A stretch of 41,329 nucleotides of DNA from Candidatus Proteinoplasmatales archaeon SG8-5 (GCA_001595885.1 LSSH01000084.1:1-41329); one strand, 5' to 3'. Positions 26,755 through 35,132 are shown, counted from the stretch's first letter. A program made the numbers and translations. The notes: generated from the letters alone by a model not told the origin.

Positions 26755-28017
26755 ATGGCGAGCCTCAGCGAGCAGATCAACAGCATAATGGAGAGAGAGA
26801 TGGGCGACATCGGCCCTTTTATCGTCAAGAAACAATCAATGCTCATCGGTGCCGACCCCGGAAGCATCGGTCCGAACGACCTTCCCGAGCTTGCCAGCAA
26901 GCTGTCCGAGGTCATGAAGACCTTCGGCGGATTCGAGAAGGCAAGGAAGATCTACAACGAGATCAAGGAGCTTGAGAACCTCGACCAGATAGTCGAGGGC
27001 GAGAAGAGCGAGGCAAGGCGCAACAAGATGCTAGAGGACCTAGGAAGGACATGCATATTCGCCGGCGAGTGGGAGAAGGCCTTCGAATACTTCAATCAAC
27101 TGCTGGCCGAAGCGGAGAGGAACAGCGACAGGCATCTCATGTCCAGGTACCTGAGGAGATTGGGCTTCATTCACCAGGAGAGGGCCGAGTTCGACCAGGC
27201 GCTGGTCTACTATGAAAGAGCGCTCGAGGAGGCCGAGGAATCCGGGAACAAGAACGCCATCGCGGGCTCGTTGAATTACCTGGGAACAGTATATTGGAAC
27301 AAGGGCAACTACGATGTGGCCAGGGACTTCCACGAGCGGGCCATCAAGAACGCTGAGATAGCCAAGGACATGCCGGCCCTCGGGGGCGCCCACATTGGTC
27401 TCGGGAATATACATTCCGACAGCAATCAGTTGGAGAAAGCCATCAGGCATTATACAAAGGCTCTCGAGCATCTGGAGAAGACCGATCACCTGGACCAGGT
27501 CGCGAGGGCGTACAACAATCTCGGAGACACGTACCTTCAAATGAAGGACTGGGACAAGGCTCTGGAACAGTTCGACAAGTGCCAGGAACTGGGGGAGAGA
27601 GGCGGCTGGCTGAACATGAAGGCCTGGGGCCTGTTCAATTCCTCGGAAGCGCTCATCAACCTGGGGATGTTCGACGAGGCTAGAAGAAATCTCGACCTTA
27701 GCGATGACATCCTACAACGCATCGGTGACAAGGCCGGGATCGCGGGCATGCATCAGAATTACGGAAGATTGTTCCAGGCAAAACGCGACTGGGACCTGGC
27801 CCTCAGACATTATGACAAGGCAATTGAAATTTTCACCGAGATCAACACCCCGTCCTCGCTTGCCGAATGCAGGAAGGAGCTGGGGTTAGTCTACAAGGAA
27901 AAAGGTGATTTGGAGCAGGCAAAGGCAGAGCTCAGGAGAGCTGCCAACCTGTATCACCATTTAGGACTTGAGAGCCTCGTAAAGATGTGCCTGAAAGAGA
28001 TCGACTCGCTGGGTTAA
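26755..28017 (+). CDS. Tetratricopeptide repeat protein
   Basis: 420 residues. After a 95-residue helical N-terminal part, about eight TPR units of roughly 40 residues run to the C terminus. Each has the pattern A-x2-L/Y-x2-L-G-x2-Y-x4-(D/E)-x2-x-A-L-x2-Y-x2-A-L, for example GSLNYLGTVYWNKGNYDVA and RAYNNLGDTYLQMKDWDKA. The 40-residue spacing with long inter-repeat helices is the kinesin-light-chain/TPR_12 style. There is no signal peptide or enzymatic domain; such proteins act as protein-protein scaffolds, and the partner cannot be told. It converges on radA, but a duplicated radA 3' end lies between, starting at its very stop codon. Confidence 0.88.
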   Translation: MASLSEQINSIMEREMGDIGPFIVKKQSMLIGADPGSIGPNDLPELASKLSEVMKTFGGFEKARKIYNEIKELENLDQIVEGEKSEARRNKMLEDLGRTCIFAGEWEKAFEYFNQLLAEAERNSDRHLMSRYLRRLGFIHQERAEFDQALVYYERALEEAEESGNKNAIAGSLNYLGTVYWNKGNYDVARDFHERAIKNAEIAKDMPALGGAHIGLGNIHSDSNQLEKAIRHYTKALEHLEKTDHLDQVARAYNNLGDTYLQMKDWDKALEQFDKCQELGERGGWLNMKAWGLFNSSEALINLGMFDEARRNLDLSDDILQRIGDKAGIAGMHQNYGRLFQAKRDWDLALRHYDKAIEIFTEINTPSSLAECRKELGLVYKEKGDLEQAKAELRRAANLYHHLGLESLVKMCLKEIDSLG

Positions 28018-28073
28018 TCCCTCACACCCTTTTCATCTATCAATACAACTGCCTCGGCCTCGGGCCAGTTCGG
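28007..28073 (-). pseudogene. Detached second copy of the radA 3' end
   Basis: Read on the minus strand this segment ends SPNWPEAEAVVLIDEKGVRD and TAA, nearly the same as the C terminus of the intact RadA (SPNLPEAEAVVLIDEKGVRD). It aligns with 28099-28166 over about 67 nt with few mismatches. Four of the differences in the coding part are silent third-position changes (gaa/gag, gct/gcc, att/ata, gac/gat); one residue changes (Leu to Trp). Similarity continues past the stop into the CGCTGGG at the end of the TPR gene. It is a relic, not a gene: nothing RadA-like lies upstream of it. Confidence 0.85.
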
Positions 28074-28098
28074 CGAACTTACCCTCGAGGGTTTCCTC

Positions 28099-28166
28099 CG
28101 CTGGGCTTAATCCCTCACACCCTTTTCGTCAATCAATACAACTGCCTCAGCTTCGGGTAAGTTCGG
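28099..28166 (-). repeat. Partner copy of the radA 3'-end direct repeat (within functional radA)
   Basis: This is the functional end of radA plus eight bases beyond its stop. It matches the relic at 28007-28073 in direct orientation, offset 92 nt. The 25-nt spacer between the copies contains a perfect 12-bp palindrome, ACCCTCGAGGGT (28081-28092). Confidence 0.85.
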
Positions 28167-29054
28167 ACTATCTATAAGTCTGACTATCCTCTTGCCGGCC
28201 TTGCTCTTTCTGAGATACAACCGGAAGGTGGCCGTGTGGCCCACTATGTGGCCGCCAATGGGCCTTGTCGGGTCTCCGAAGAAGGCGTCGGGTTTTGCGG
28301 AGACCTGATTGGTCACGATGACCACCGCGTTGTTGATGTCGCCGAAACGCAGCAGGTCGTGCATGTGCTTATTCAGCTTTTGCTGGCGGTCGGCCAGCGT
28401 TCCCCTGCCAACGTACTCGGCCCTGAAATGGGATGTCAGCGAGTCCACAATCAGCAGCTTTACGTCGTGATCCTCGGCGATGTCCCTCGCCTTCTCAGCA
28501 AGAAGCATCTGGTGATGAGAATTATAGGCTCTTGCCACGTGAATGCGGGACAGGATATCCTTCACGTTCAGGTCCAGAGCTTCGGCCATCTGGGCTATCC
28601 TCTCCGGTCTGAACGTGTTCTCGGTGTCGATCATGACCACGTCGCCGTCCAATCCCCCGTCCTTCTCCTTCATTTGAACGGACACCGCGCACTGATGGGC
28701 TATCTGGGTCTTGCCGGAGCCGAACTCGCCGAACAGCTCCGTGATCGCCTGGGACTCGAAGCCCCCGCCCATCAAAGAATCAAGAGCCTTTGAGCACGTG
28801 GTGAGCTTGCCGATCTTCTGGCGGCGCTCGAGCACCACGTCCCCGGTCTCGAAGCCGCCGACGTCCGCCTCCTTCTTTGCGGCGGCGATGACCTTGATGG
28901 CCACCGCCTCCCCGATATCGCACAACTCTGCGAGGCTCTTGGGCGATTCGACAGCTATCGACATCATCGTGGTGTAGCCGGCGTCTCTGAGCTTATCTGC
29001 CGTTGCGGGTCCAACTCCAGGCAACTTCTCTATGCCGTTCTCTTCGTCGCTCAT
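28107..29054 (-). CDS. radA: DNA repair and recombination protein RadA
   Basis: 315 residues from ATG 29054 (GTG 29063 adds three). RadA is the archaeal RecA/Rad51 recombinase. The N-terminal helix-hairpin-helix domain reads IEKLPGVGPATADKLRDAGY, followed by the polymerization-linker region and the ATPase core with Walker A GEFGSGKT (about 109-116), the DxMxIDTE-like VVMIDTENTFRPERI, Walker B LLIVDSLTSHFRAEY and the L2 region VVIVTNQVSAKPDAFFGD. The C terminus DSPNLPEAEAV is typical of RadA. Length is normal and no intein is present. A TATA box (29086-29094) lies upstream. The 3' end is partly duplicated just downstream. Confidence 0.97.
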   Translation of the reverse strand: MSDEENGIEKLPGVGPATADKLRDAGYTTMMSIAVESPKSLAELCDIGEAVAIKVIAAAKKEADVGGFETGDVVLERRQKIGKLTTCSKALDSLMGGGFESQAITELFGEFGSGKTQIAHQCAVSVQMKEKDGGLDGDVVMIDTENTFRPERIAQMAEALDLNVKDILSRIHVARAYNSHHQMLLAEKARDIAEDHDVKLLIVDSLTSHFRAEYVGRGTLADRQQKLNKHMHDLLRFGDINNAVVIVTNQVSAKPDAFFGDPTRPIGGHIVGHTATFRLYLRKSKAGKRIVRLIDSPNLPEAEAVVLIDEKGVRD

Positions 29055-29085
29055 GGCTTTCACCGACTATAAAACCGTTCTAGGG

Positions 29086-29094
29086 TTTATAAGG
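29086..29094 (-). promoter_or_regulatory. TATA box of radA
   Basis: On the minus strand the sequence reads CCTTATAAA, about 32-40 nt ahead of the ATG at 29054 and 23-31 nt ahead of the GTG at 29063. Transcription would start very near the GTG. Confidence 0.5.
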
Positions 29095-29142
29095 ATACCT
29101 GAGGGTACACCGAAAGTATTGGGGTAAACCACCAGGCCATGG

Positions 29143-29331
29143 ATGACACGACATTGTGATTCTTGCCTGTATGTTTACCTGTATGGCCCTGCACCTTATT
29201 TCCCGACATCTGACGGATTTCGTGTTTCTACCCCCACATGTGTACGGTGCGGGGCAGAATACTCAACTTGTGTAATCGATATAATACGTTTCAAAAAAAT
29301 TACCCTTGGGATTCATTACACACTACACTAA
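29143..29331 (+). CDS. Possible small zinc-ribbon-like protein (hypothetical)
   Basis: 62 codons in the 273-nt gap between radA and the aminopeptidase gene. The peptide has two CxxC pairs, HCDSC near the start and CVRCG near residue 35, spaced as in a small zinc ribbon, and a further cysteine downstream. Its TAA overlaps the stop of the convergent aminopeptidase gene by three bases. I do not recognise a family and see no strong ribosome binding site; the frame could be chance. The rest of this gap shows nothing beyond the radA promoter. Confidence 0.25.
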   Translation: MTRHCDSCLYVYLYGPAPYFPTSDGFRVSTPTCVRCGAEYSTCVIDIIRFKKITLGIHYTLH

Positions 29332-30446
29332 TCCTTTACAACCACTGGCTTGTGGTCCTCGTAGCCTTTGGCCGTTATCTCTTTTGTGTATTTGCCCTTG
29401 TTCATAATCATGATGCCGTCGACAACGACGCTGCACTTCCTCATCAGCAGGTCTATGTGATGGTTGCACGACCAGTTCGCGCCGGTCTTCGCGTGATACG
29501 GGTCCCCGAAGGCCACGTGCACCGTTGGGAACTTCTCGTCCTGGAGAATGTTGCCGATTATCTCCTTAAGGAAAATGTTCGTCCCAAGGCCGAGCTCGCC
29601 GACCCTGGAGGCGTTGGGATCGCCGTTGACGTAGTTCGTGAAGTCCTCGAGCAGGTCAGAGTTCTGGCAGTAAACGTTCTTGAGGAAGGACCCACCGTTC
29701 CTTTGGGTGATCTCGATCTCAAGCGGCGTTTCCATGAAATTTACAGTGTCCTTGTATTTCACCCCGATCCATTCGCCCAACGAGCCGTCCACTACCAATT
29801 TTCCGGTAAGGGTCTTGGGAGCGGTGAATACCTCTCCGGAGGGGAGATTCTGCCACTCTCCCACCTTTTCCACTATCCCGGAGTCCTCCACCCACCGTAT
29901 ACCCGGGTCAAGCGTGGCAACGAAATCCGTTCCGGCCGGCGACGTCACGTGCATCTCGCTGGCCATGGTCAAGAGCTCCTGGAGCTTCTTCGTTATCCTG
30001 AACACTTCGTCGTAATCCACGCACATTCCGGTGGTCATGATCTTGTTGGTTATACCAACCATGTGGGCGTGCCTTGCCCGTTGCGAGACGAGCTTTATCA
30101 GCGGCTCCCTCAAAGTCTGGAGCTCGCCCTCTCTGGCACCTGCGACAAAGAATGTCACGGACGATTTCTGGATCGCGTCCACGAGGGATTCGGGCATCCC
30201 CGGGATAGGGCGGCCCCCGTATGCCGGTAGGTCCAGGTTGAAGAAGCGGACCCTGTCCGTGATCTCCAGTGATGCCTTACGGATGGCCATCCCAATATCC
30301 TTGGAGTCGTCATCGGAAATTATCAAAACACTGTCCTTTGGGCCAACCTTCATACATTTGTTGACGGCTATGTCCGCTCCCTCCTTTAGCTTGCCCTTCA
30401 TCTGGTCGTGAATAATACGCCGATTATTAAATTGTTTTGCCCTCAT
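29328..30446 (-). CDS. Aminopeptidase, M29-like metallopeptidase
   Basis: 372 residues from ATG 30446 (a GTG six bases earlier is possible). The C-terminal half carries the family blocks: LTGKLVVDGSLGEWIG, then NASRVGELGLGTN with the metal-binding glutamate, then FPTVHVAFGDPYHAKTGANW and SCNHHIDLLM with histidines and aspartate that can bind two metals. These match the M29 (AmpS/AmpT) family of leucyl aminopeptidases and their archaeal relatives. The N-terminal half is an alpha/beta domain. A cytoplasmic role in finishing peptide breakdown downstream of the proteasome is likely (inference). The gene is divergent from the coenzyme A gene, with a shared A/T-rich promoter region. Confidence 0.82.
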   Translation of the reverse strand: MRAKQFNNRRIIHDQMKGKLKEGADIAVNKCMKVGPKDSVLIISDDDSKDIGMAIRKASLEITDRVRFFNLDLPAYGGRPIPGMPESLVDAIQKSSVTFFVAGAREGELQTLREPLIKLVSQRARHAHMVGITNKIMTTGMCVDYDEVFRITKKLQELLTMASEMHVTSPAGTDFVATLDPGIRWVEDSGIVEKVGEWQNLPSGEVFTAPKTLTGKLVVDGSLGEWIGVKYKDTVNFMETPLEIEITQRNGGSFLKNVYCQNSDLLEDFTNYVNGDPNASRVGELGLGTNIFLKEIIGNILQDEKFPTVHVAFGDPYHAKTGANWSCNHHIDLLMRKCSVVVDGIMIMNKGKYTKEITAKGYEDHKPVVVKD

Positions 30447-30487
30447 TAGCACAAACTTTATTTTATCAATTAGCTAATCTCACAGCG
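30447..30487. promoter_or_regulatory. Short divergent promoter, aminopeptidase and phosphopantothenate synthetase
   Basis: The 41-nt gap contains CTTTATTTTATCAA (30456-30469). Read on the minus strand this is TTGATAAAATAAAG. Either strand gives a TATA-like box about 20-30 nt before the respective ATG (30488 plus, 30446 minus), so both transcripts would be nearly leaderless. Confidence 0.45.
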
Positions 30488-31216
30488 ATGAAGGTTCCCG
30501 AGTCACACCCTAGATACAATTCCCTCAAGCTGAGGGAGAAGCTCATCGAAGGTTACAAGGCCGGCATCGTTGCTGAGGCAGGTCTCATCGCCCACGGCAG
30601 GGGCGAGGCGTTCGATTATCTCCTCGGTGAGGTCACGGTTCCAGAGGCGGAACTGGCGGCGAAGGCTGCGGCCAAACTGCTCCTGGGAGCCGAGAACCCA
30701 GTGATCTCTGTCAACGGTAATGTTGCAGCCTTATGTCCCGCGGAGGTCGTCACCCTGGCGAAGGAGGCCTCTGCAAAGCTGGAGGTCAACCTCTTCCACC
30801 GCACCGATGAGAGGGTGGAGACCATCATCGGGCACTTGATGAATCACGGTGCTCAAGAGGTCCTCGGAGCCAATCCTGACGCCAGAATACCGGGGCTCGA
30901 CCACGCCCGGGCCCTCTGCAGCGGGGGGGGGATCCATTCGGCCGATGTCGTTCTGGTCCCGCTGGAGGACGGCGACAGGGCCCATGCCCTCCGTAACATG
31001 GGGAAGACCACGATAGTAATTGACCTCAATCCGTTGTCCAGAAGTGCGCAATCCGCAACCGTAACCATAGTGGACGAGGTCACCAGGGCCATTCCGAAAA
31101 TTACAGGATACGTAGGGAGAATGAAGGAAGGCGCACCTGCCCACGAGTTCAATAATGCAAAAAATCTGGAAACGATTATCGACAATATCAGAACGGGCGC
31201 TTATTCAAGCGTGTAG
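30488..31216 (+). CDS. 4-phosphopantoate--beta-alanine ligase (archaeal phosphopantothenate synthetase)
   Basis: 242 residues. It joins 4-phosphopantoate to beta-alanine with ATP, the archaeal route to phosphopantothenate for coenzyme A. Characteristic blocks are PESHPRYNSLKLREKLIEGYKAGIVA at the N terminus, LIAHGRGEAFDYLLGE, NPVISVNGNVAALCP, KLEVNLFHRTDERVE and TIVIDLNPLSRSAQSATVTIVDEVTRA. The frame is open 17 codons further upstream, but ATG 30488 gives the normal family N terminus and correct promoter spacing. The 3' end overlaps the convergent alaX gene by 16 nt. Confidence 0.93.
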   Translation: MKVPESHPRYNSLKLREKLIEGYKAGIVAEAGLIAHGRGEAFDYLLGEVTVPEAELAAKAAAKLLLGAENPVISVNGNVAALCPAEVVTLAKEASAKLEVNLFHRTDERVETIIGHLMNHGAQEVLGANPDARIPGLDHARALCSGGGIHSADVVLVPLEDGDRAHALRNMGKTTIVIDLNPLSRSAQSATVTIVDEVTRAIPKITGYVGRMKEGAPAHEFNNAKNLETIIDNIRTGAYSSV

Positions 31217-31908
31217 ATTATCCTCTCCCTGTCCTTACCCTTGTTCTCCTTCTTCAGTATGCTGACCTTTCCCAGCTCGCCCGTGTTCTTCACGTGCGTG
31301 CCTGCGCAGGGGCACTGGTCGAAGCCCGTCACCTCTACAACTCTGAGGTTGCTGACCGATTTGGGTATCAGGTCCAGGTTGCAGCGCTCGGGGTTCACGC
31401 GCTGCTCCAGATCGGCGCGCTCGACCTCGATGATGCGGACATCCACGTTCCCGGCAATGACGTCGTTGGCCTTCTGCTCGATGGTCCTTAGGTCATCCTC
31501 CGAGAGAGATATCGGATGCAGGTCCACCCTTGCCCTGTCTGCGTACAGCTGGTTGCCCACGGTTCTGGCCCCGTACTCGTCGTATACTATACCGGAGACT
31601 ATGTGCTGGGCCGTGTGCATCCTCATGTGACCGTACCTGCGGTCCCAGTCGAGGCTCGCCTTGACCATACCGGAGGGCAGCTGACCGTCAATGTGGTGCT
31701 TGATTATGCCCTTCTTCGTCACCTCGCGGACGCGTGCTTTTCCGCCGCTCCATTCGAGGAAACCCGTGTCAGATGGCTGGCCGCCGCCGAGTGGGTAGAA
31801 CGCGCTCTTGTCCAGGACCACGTAGTCGTCCTTTGCCTTTGTCACCTCGGCGTCCCACTCCCTGATGTAGTTGGATTCTATGTCCGGCATGTAGAGGACT
31901 TCCGTCAT
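31201..31908 (-). CDS. alaX: Alanyl-tRNA editing protein AlaX (medium form)
   Basis: 235 residues, a free-standing editing domain that hydrolyses mischarged Ser- or Gly-tRNA(Ala). The zinc site is complete: H98 and H102 in MHTAQH, and C201 and H205 in CAGTH. FYPLGGGQPSDTG is the conserved glycine-rich segment shared with AlaRS editing domains, seen in medium-length AlaX-M forms. No C-terminal C-Ala domain is present. The 3' end overlaps the coenzyme A gene by 16 nt (convergent). It is divergent from iscS. Confidence 0.93.
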   Translation of the reverse strand: MTEVLYMPDIESNYIREWDAEVTKAKDDYVVLDKSAFYPLGGGQPSDTGFLEWSGGKARVREVTKKGIIKHHIDGQLPSGMVKASLDWDRRYGHMRMHTAQHIVSGIVYDEYGARTVGNQLYADRARVDLHPISLSEDDLRTIEQKANDVIAGNVDVRIIEVERADLEQRVNPERCNLDLIPKSVSNLRVVEVTGFDQCPCAGTHVKNTGELGKVSILKKENKGKDRERIIYTLE

Positions 31909-31965
31909 GCTCTCACCAATGCCCGATTACGATGAACATTAAAATATGTTGACCTTTTAGGCAAT

Positions 31966-32004
31966 AGGCTTAAATCTGGAGTCTATCTTCCTTTGTCAAG
32001 GAGG
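31966..32004 (+). promoter_or_regulatory. Promoter and strong Shine-Dalgarno of iscS
   Basis: GGCTTAAATC at 31968-31977 is a possible TATA box, and AAGGAGG at 31998-32004 lies four bases before the ATG at 32009. This is the clearest ribosome binding site in the window and a useful yardstick for spacing elsewhere. The rest of the 100-nt gap serves the divergent alaX gene. Confidence 0.5.
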
Positions 32005-32008
32005 AAAT

Positions 32009-33190
32009 ATGTCTGTAAAGAAGGTTTACGTTGACCATTCCGCCACATCACCGGTCGACCCCTTGGTCTTGGAAGCAATGTTGCCCTACTTCTCGGACAG
32101 GTTCGGCAACCCATCTGCATTGTATTCACAGGGAAGGGATGCTCATGAGGGGGTCGAGGTCGCCCGGGCAAAGGTTGCCGATGCCCTGGGTGCCGAGGCC
32201 GACGAGATAATATTCACCTCGGGCGGAACCGAATCGGACAATCTGGGAATCATAGGCACGGCGTTGGCTAGGGAACAAATGAAAGGGCACGTGATTACCT
32301 CCAGCATAGAACATCTGGCCGTACTGAATTCATGCAAGCACCTGGAGGAATGCGGTATAGATGTAACCTATCTTCCGGTGAACGAATACGGAGAGGTCGG
32401 GCTTGATGTGCTTCAGGACGCGATGCGGGACGATACATTTCTCGTTTCGATAGGTTATGCAAATCAGGAAATCGGTACTATACAAAAAATCGGGGAAATG
32501 GCTGAAATCGCGCATGACAACGGTGCCCTTCTTCACACGGACGCGGTCCAGGCCGTCGGTAAGGTCCCGATAAATGTTAAGGACCTGGATGTCGATCTCC
32601 TGACCCTGTCCGGTCACAAGATATACGGACCAAAGGGCATTGGTGCGCTTTACGTCAAAAAAGGCGTTTCAATAGAACCCATGCAGCACGGCGGAGGCCA
32701 TGAGAGGAGATTAAGGGCAGGAACCGAGAATGTCCCCGGTATTGTAGGATTGGGCAGGGCGATGGAGCTGGGCCAGGAATGGTTGGAGACTGATATCCCC
32801 CGAATCAAAGGTTTGAGGGACCGCCTGATATCCGGAATATTGGGCTCCATCGAGAACTCGTACCTCAACGGTCACCCTGATAGGCGATTGCCTCATAATG
32901 CACACTTCCGTTTCTCGTTCATCGAGGGCGAGGCCATTCTCCTGAATCTGGATTATTACGGTATTTCCGCCTCGACCGGATCGGCTTGCTCGTCCAGGTC
33001 CCTGAAGGCTTCGCATGTTCTCCTGGCCATCGGCCTGAAACATGAGGACGCTCACGGTTCCCTCAGGTTCACGCTTGGCAGGAGTAATACGGAAGAGGAT
33101 ATCGACTGGTTATTGGTAAAAGTGCCTGAGATAGTTGCGAAATTGAGAGAGATATCCCCGCTCGGGCGGGGTGCAGACAAGGAGCGATAA
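32009..33190 (+). CDS. iscS: Cysteine desulfurase, IscS/NifS class
   Basis: 393 residues, a class V aminotransferase-fold PLP enzyme that releases sulfur from cysteine as an enzyme persulfide. Visible are VYVDHSATSPVDP at the N terminus, FTSGGTESDNLGI, HTDAVQAVGK with the PLP-pairing aspartate, LSGHKIYGPKG with the Schiff-base lysine (about residue 206), and TGSACSSRSL with the persulfide cysteine near residue 330, followed by RFTLGRSNTEEDID. It is directly followed by the IscU scaffold gene one base after its stop, forming a minimal Fe-S assembly pair. Confidence 0.95.
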   Translation: MSVKKVYVDHSATSPVDPLVLEAMLPYFSDRFGNPSALYSQGRDAHEGVEVARAKVADALGAEADEIIFTSGGTESDNLGIIGTALAREQMKGHVITSSIEHLAVLNSCKHLEECGIDVTYLPVNEYGEVGLDVLQDAMRDDTFLVSIGYANQEIGTIQKIGEMAEIAHDNGALLHTDAVQAVGKVPINVKDLDVDLLTLSGHKIYGPKGIGALYVKKGVSIEPMQHGGGHERRLRAGTENVPGIVGLGRAMELGQEWLETDIPRIKGLRDRLISGILGSIENSYLNGHPDRRLPHNAHFRFSFIEGEAILLNLDYYGISASTGSACSSRSLKASHVLLAIGLKHEDAHGSLRFTLGRSNTEEDIDWLLVKVPEIVAKLREISPLGRGADKER

Positions 33191-33191
33191 G

Positions 33192-33557
33192 ATGTACAGC
33201 GAGAAGGTTATGGACCATTTCATGAATCCCAGGAACCTGGGGGAGTTGGAAAATGCTGACGGAGTGGGAGAGGTAGGAAATCCCACATGTGGCGACCTTA
33301 TGAAAATATTCATTAAGGTTGAGAACGACAAAATAATCGACATTAAGTTCCAGACTTTCGGCTGCGGTGCTGCGATTGCCACGAGCAGCATGGTCACGGA
33401 ACTGGCAAAAGGGAAATCACTGGATGAGGCCCTTGAGATCACAAGGGACGACGTGGCCACGAACCTTGAGGGTCTACCACCTTTAAAGATGCACTGCTCG
33501 AACTTGGCCAGTGATGCGCTGAGGGCGGCCATCGAGGATTATCGGAAGAGGCACTAA
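33192..33557 (+). CDS. iscU: Fe-S cluster scaffold protein IscU/NifU N-terminal domain
   Basis: 121 residues from ATG 33192; the upstream extension of the frame lies within iscS. All three cluster-binding cysteines are present: C33 in GNPTCGD (with the D35 that aids cluster transfer), C58 in FQTFGCGAAIATSS and C102 in KMHCSNLA. Family motifs YSEKVMDHFMNPRNLG and ALRAAIEDY are clear. It receives sulfur from the IscS encoded immediately upstream. No ferredoxin, HscA/HscB or A-type carrier is adjacent. The stop overlaps the convergent flippase stop by four nucleotides. Confidence 0.94.
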   Translation: MYSEKVMDHFMNPRNLGELENADGVGEVGNPTCGDLMKIFIKVENDKIIDIKFQTFGCGAAIATSSMVTELAKGKSLDEALEITRDDVATNLEGLPPLKMHCSNLASDALRAAIEDYRKRH

Positions 33558-35071
33558 TCATCCTTTGTAAGTTCTTTGAAGGACCTATAATCCCGTTGCA
33601 GGAACTCGCCTGCCAGGTAAAGGCATACACCGTAAATGATGACCCCAAGGCCAGCGAAGACGAGGACCCTGTGGACCTCAGTCGTTATTTCAAAATACCA
33701 GGCGGTGAAGGTGAGGGTGACGACGGTTATGCCGGTGCACAGAATGTGAGCCAGTATCCGCGGGTGCGGCCGGCATTCCAATCTTATCGCTGTGAAGAGC
33801 CTGACAGTTATGAAGCCTACGAAGCTTGATGCCAGCACCGCTGACGCGGTTATGTCCATCTTGCTCAGGTTTGCCGTCGAGAGCAACAGGTTCTCAGGCA
33901 GGAACAGCACAAGGATGATGACTAGGGTGAGGAAGGATAGGCCTACGGAAGCGCTCAATGGCCCGAATTTGGAATCCCTGATCATGTAGGCTATATGAGG
34001 GGATGCCAGGGCCGTGAAGAGACCGGCAGCGGCAAGCAGGCTGACCGCGAAACCGCCGCCGACAAAATCGTTGCCCAGGAAGGCTCCGAGGACATCGTCG
34101 GGGAAGTAAATGTAGAAGGCCGCAATGGGCAGGCCAACCAATGTGACGTAGCGTTCTGTCATCCTCAGTGTATCCCTCACAGCATCCTTGTCTTCCCGTT
34201 TCAGATGAAGGTCGATAGCCCCGCCGATGATGCCCTGGATGACCACGGACGATGCGGCTATGAAAACGGTGATTAGCTGGGCCCCGAAGTAAAGGCCAAG
34301 GGTGCGGAAGTCTGTGAAATACCACAACAGGACCTTGTCCAGGTTGATGAGGATTGCCCCGAGGGCGAAGAAGGGCAATATGGATTTGGAGATGTCGTGG
34401 AACTCCAGCTGAACCTCGTCGTCAACAGGGAACCTCCTGAACCGTCTTGCGTTGTTCCTGATGACCATCAGGCCGAGTACGGCGGCGACCATGTAGATCG
34501 CCGAGACCTGGAGAACCGCTGCCTGGTCCCCGATGCCGGTCAGTGCCAACGAAATGGCTCCTAAGAGCAATCCGAACTTGCCCAGCGCCTCGAGGAGGTC
34601 GTATGATTTCGCGGTCGTCTCCCTGCCCTTGGCCCTGAACGACACCACCCATATTTGCGCCATATTGACGACCAGGAAATAACCCAGGATGGCGAACATG
34701 GACATCGGATGGATCGGGGTGTGCGTCTCCGGGGCAAGCAGGAGGACGTAGACACCTATCATGATTCCCGAGACCACCCCCAGCGCGACCGTGAACTTGA
34801 TCTTGCTCATCAGGTACGCTGAATAACAATCCTTGAAGGGGTGCCCCTTGTCCAGCACCTTGACGAAGGCGAGTCCGTAGGCCAGGTCCCCCAGGAAGAA
34901 GAACAGCCCGACATAGGCCAGCATGAAGCCGAGGGCTCCGAGTATCTCCACCCCCATATTGCGGGCGATCAACAAAAGCGCGCCCGTATTGCCGACTGCC
35001 GTCAGGATGGTGCTGGCCACCAATATAATCCGCTTCTTCCCTGCCGGCGACCTGTCCGCCAAAAACCCCAT
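33554..35071 (-). CDS. Polysaccharide-type flippase (MOP superfamily, Wzx-like)
   Basis: 505 residues with about 14 hydrophobic helices. The N terminus (RIILVASTILTAVGNTGALLLIARNMGVEILGALGFMLAY) carries the conserved first two helices of the polysaccharide biosynthesis/Wzx family, and VSFRAKGRETTAKSYDLLEALGKFG is the typical mid-protein charged segment. It differs clearly from the flippase at 16366. It is encoded alone, away from any glycosyltransferase, so its substrate may be a general lipid-linked glycan such as the N-glycan precursor (inference). A TATA box lies just upstream (35092-35105). Confidence 0.8.
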   Translation of the reverse strand: MGFLADRSPAGKKRIILVASTILTAVGNTGALLLIARNMGVEILGALGFMLAYVGLFFFLGDLAYGLAFVKVLDKGHPFKDCYSAYLMSKIKFTVALGVVSGIMIGVYVLLLAPETHTPIHPMSMFAILGYFLVVNMAQIWVVSFRAKGRETTAKSYDLLEALGKFGLLLGAISLALTGIGDQAAVLQVSAIYMVAAVLGLMVIRNNARRFRRFPVDDEVQLEFHDISKSILPFFALGAILINLDKVLLWYFTDFRTLGLYFGAQLITVFIAASSVVIQGIIGGAIDLHLKREDKDAVRDTLRMTERYVTLVGLPIAAFYIYFPDDVLGAFLGNDFVGGGFAVSLLAAAGLFTALASPHIAYMIRDSKFGPLSASVGLSFLTLVIILVLFLPENLLLSTANLSKMDITASAVLASSFVGFITVRLFTAIRLECRPHPRILAHILCTGITVVTLTFTAWYFEITTEVHRVLVFAGLGVIIYGVCLYLAGEFLQRDYRSFKELTKDD

Positions 35072-35091
35072 GACCCGAGATGGCGTTTCCC

Positions 35092-35105
35092 CATTATAAA
35101 ATTTT
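35092..35105 (-). promoter_or_regulatory. TATA box of the flippase gene at 35071
   Basis: The minus strand reads AAAATTTTATAATG ending about 21 nt before the ATG at 35071, giving a near-leaderless transcript. Confidence 0.45.
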
Positions 35106-35132
35106 GATGACCTCCCTCGAATTATTAATCGT

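Noticed and set aside
29238..30230. A 330-codon plus-strand open frame opposite the aminopeptidase gene.
   Set aside because: It is antisense to a well-conserved metallopeptidase; the protein has no coherent domain and arises from codon bias of the real gene.
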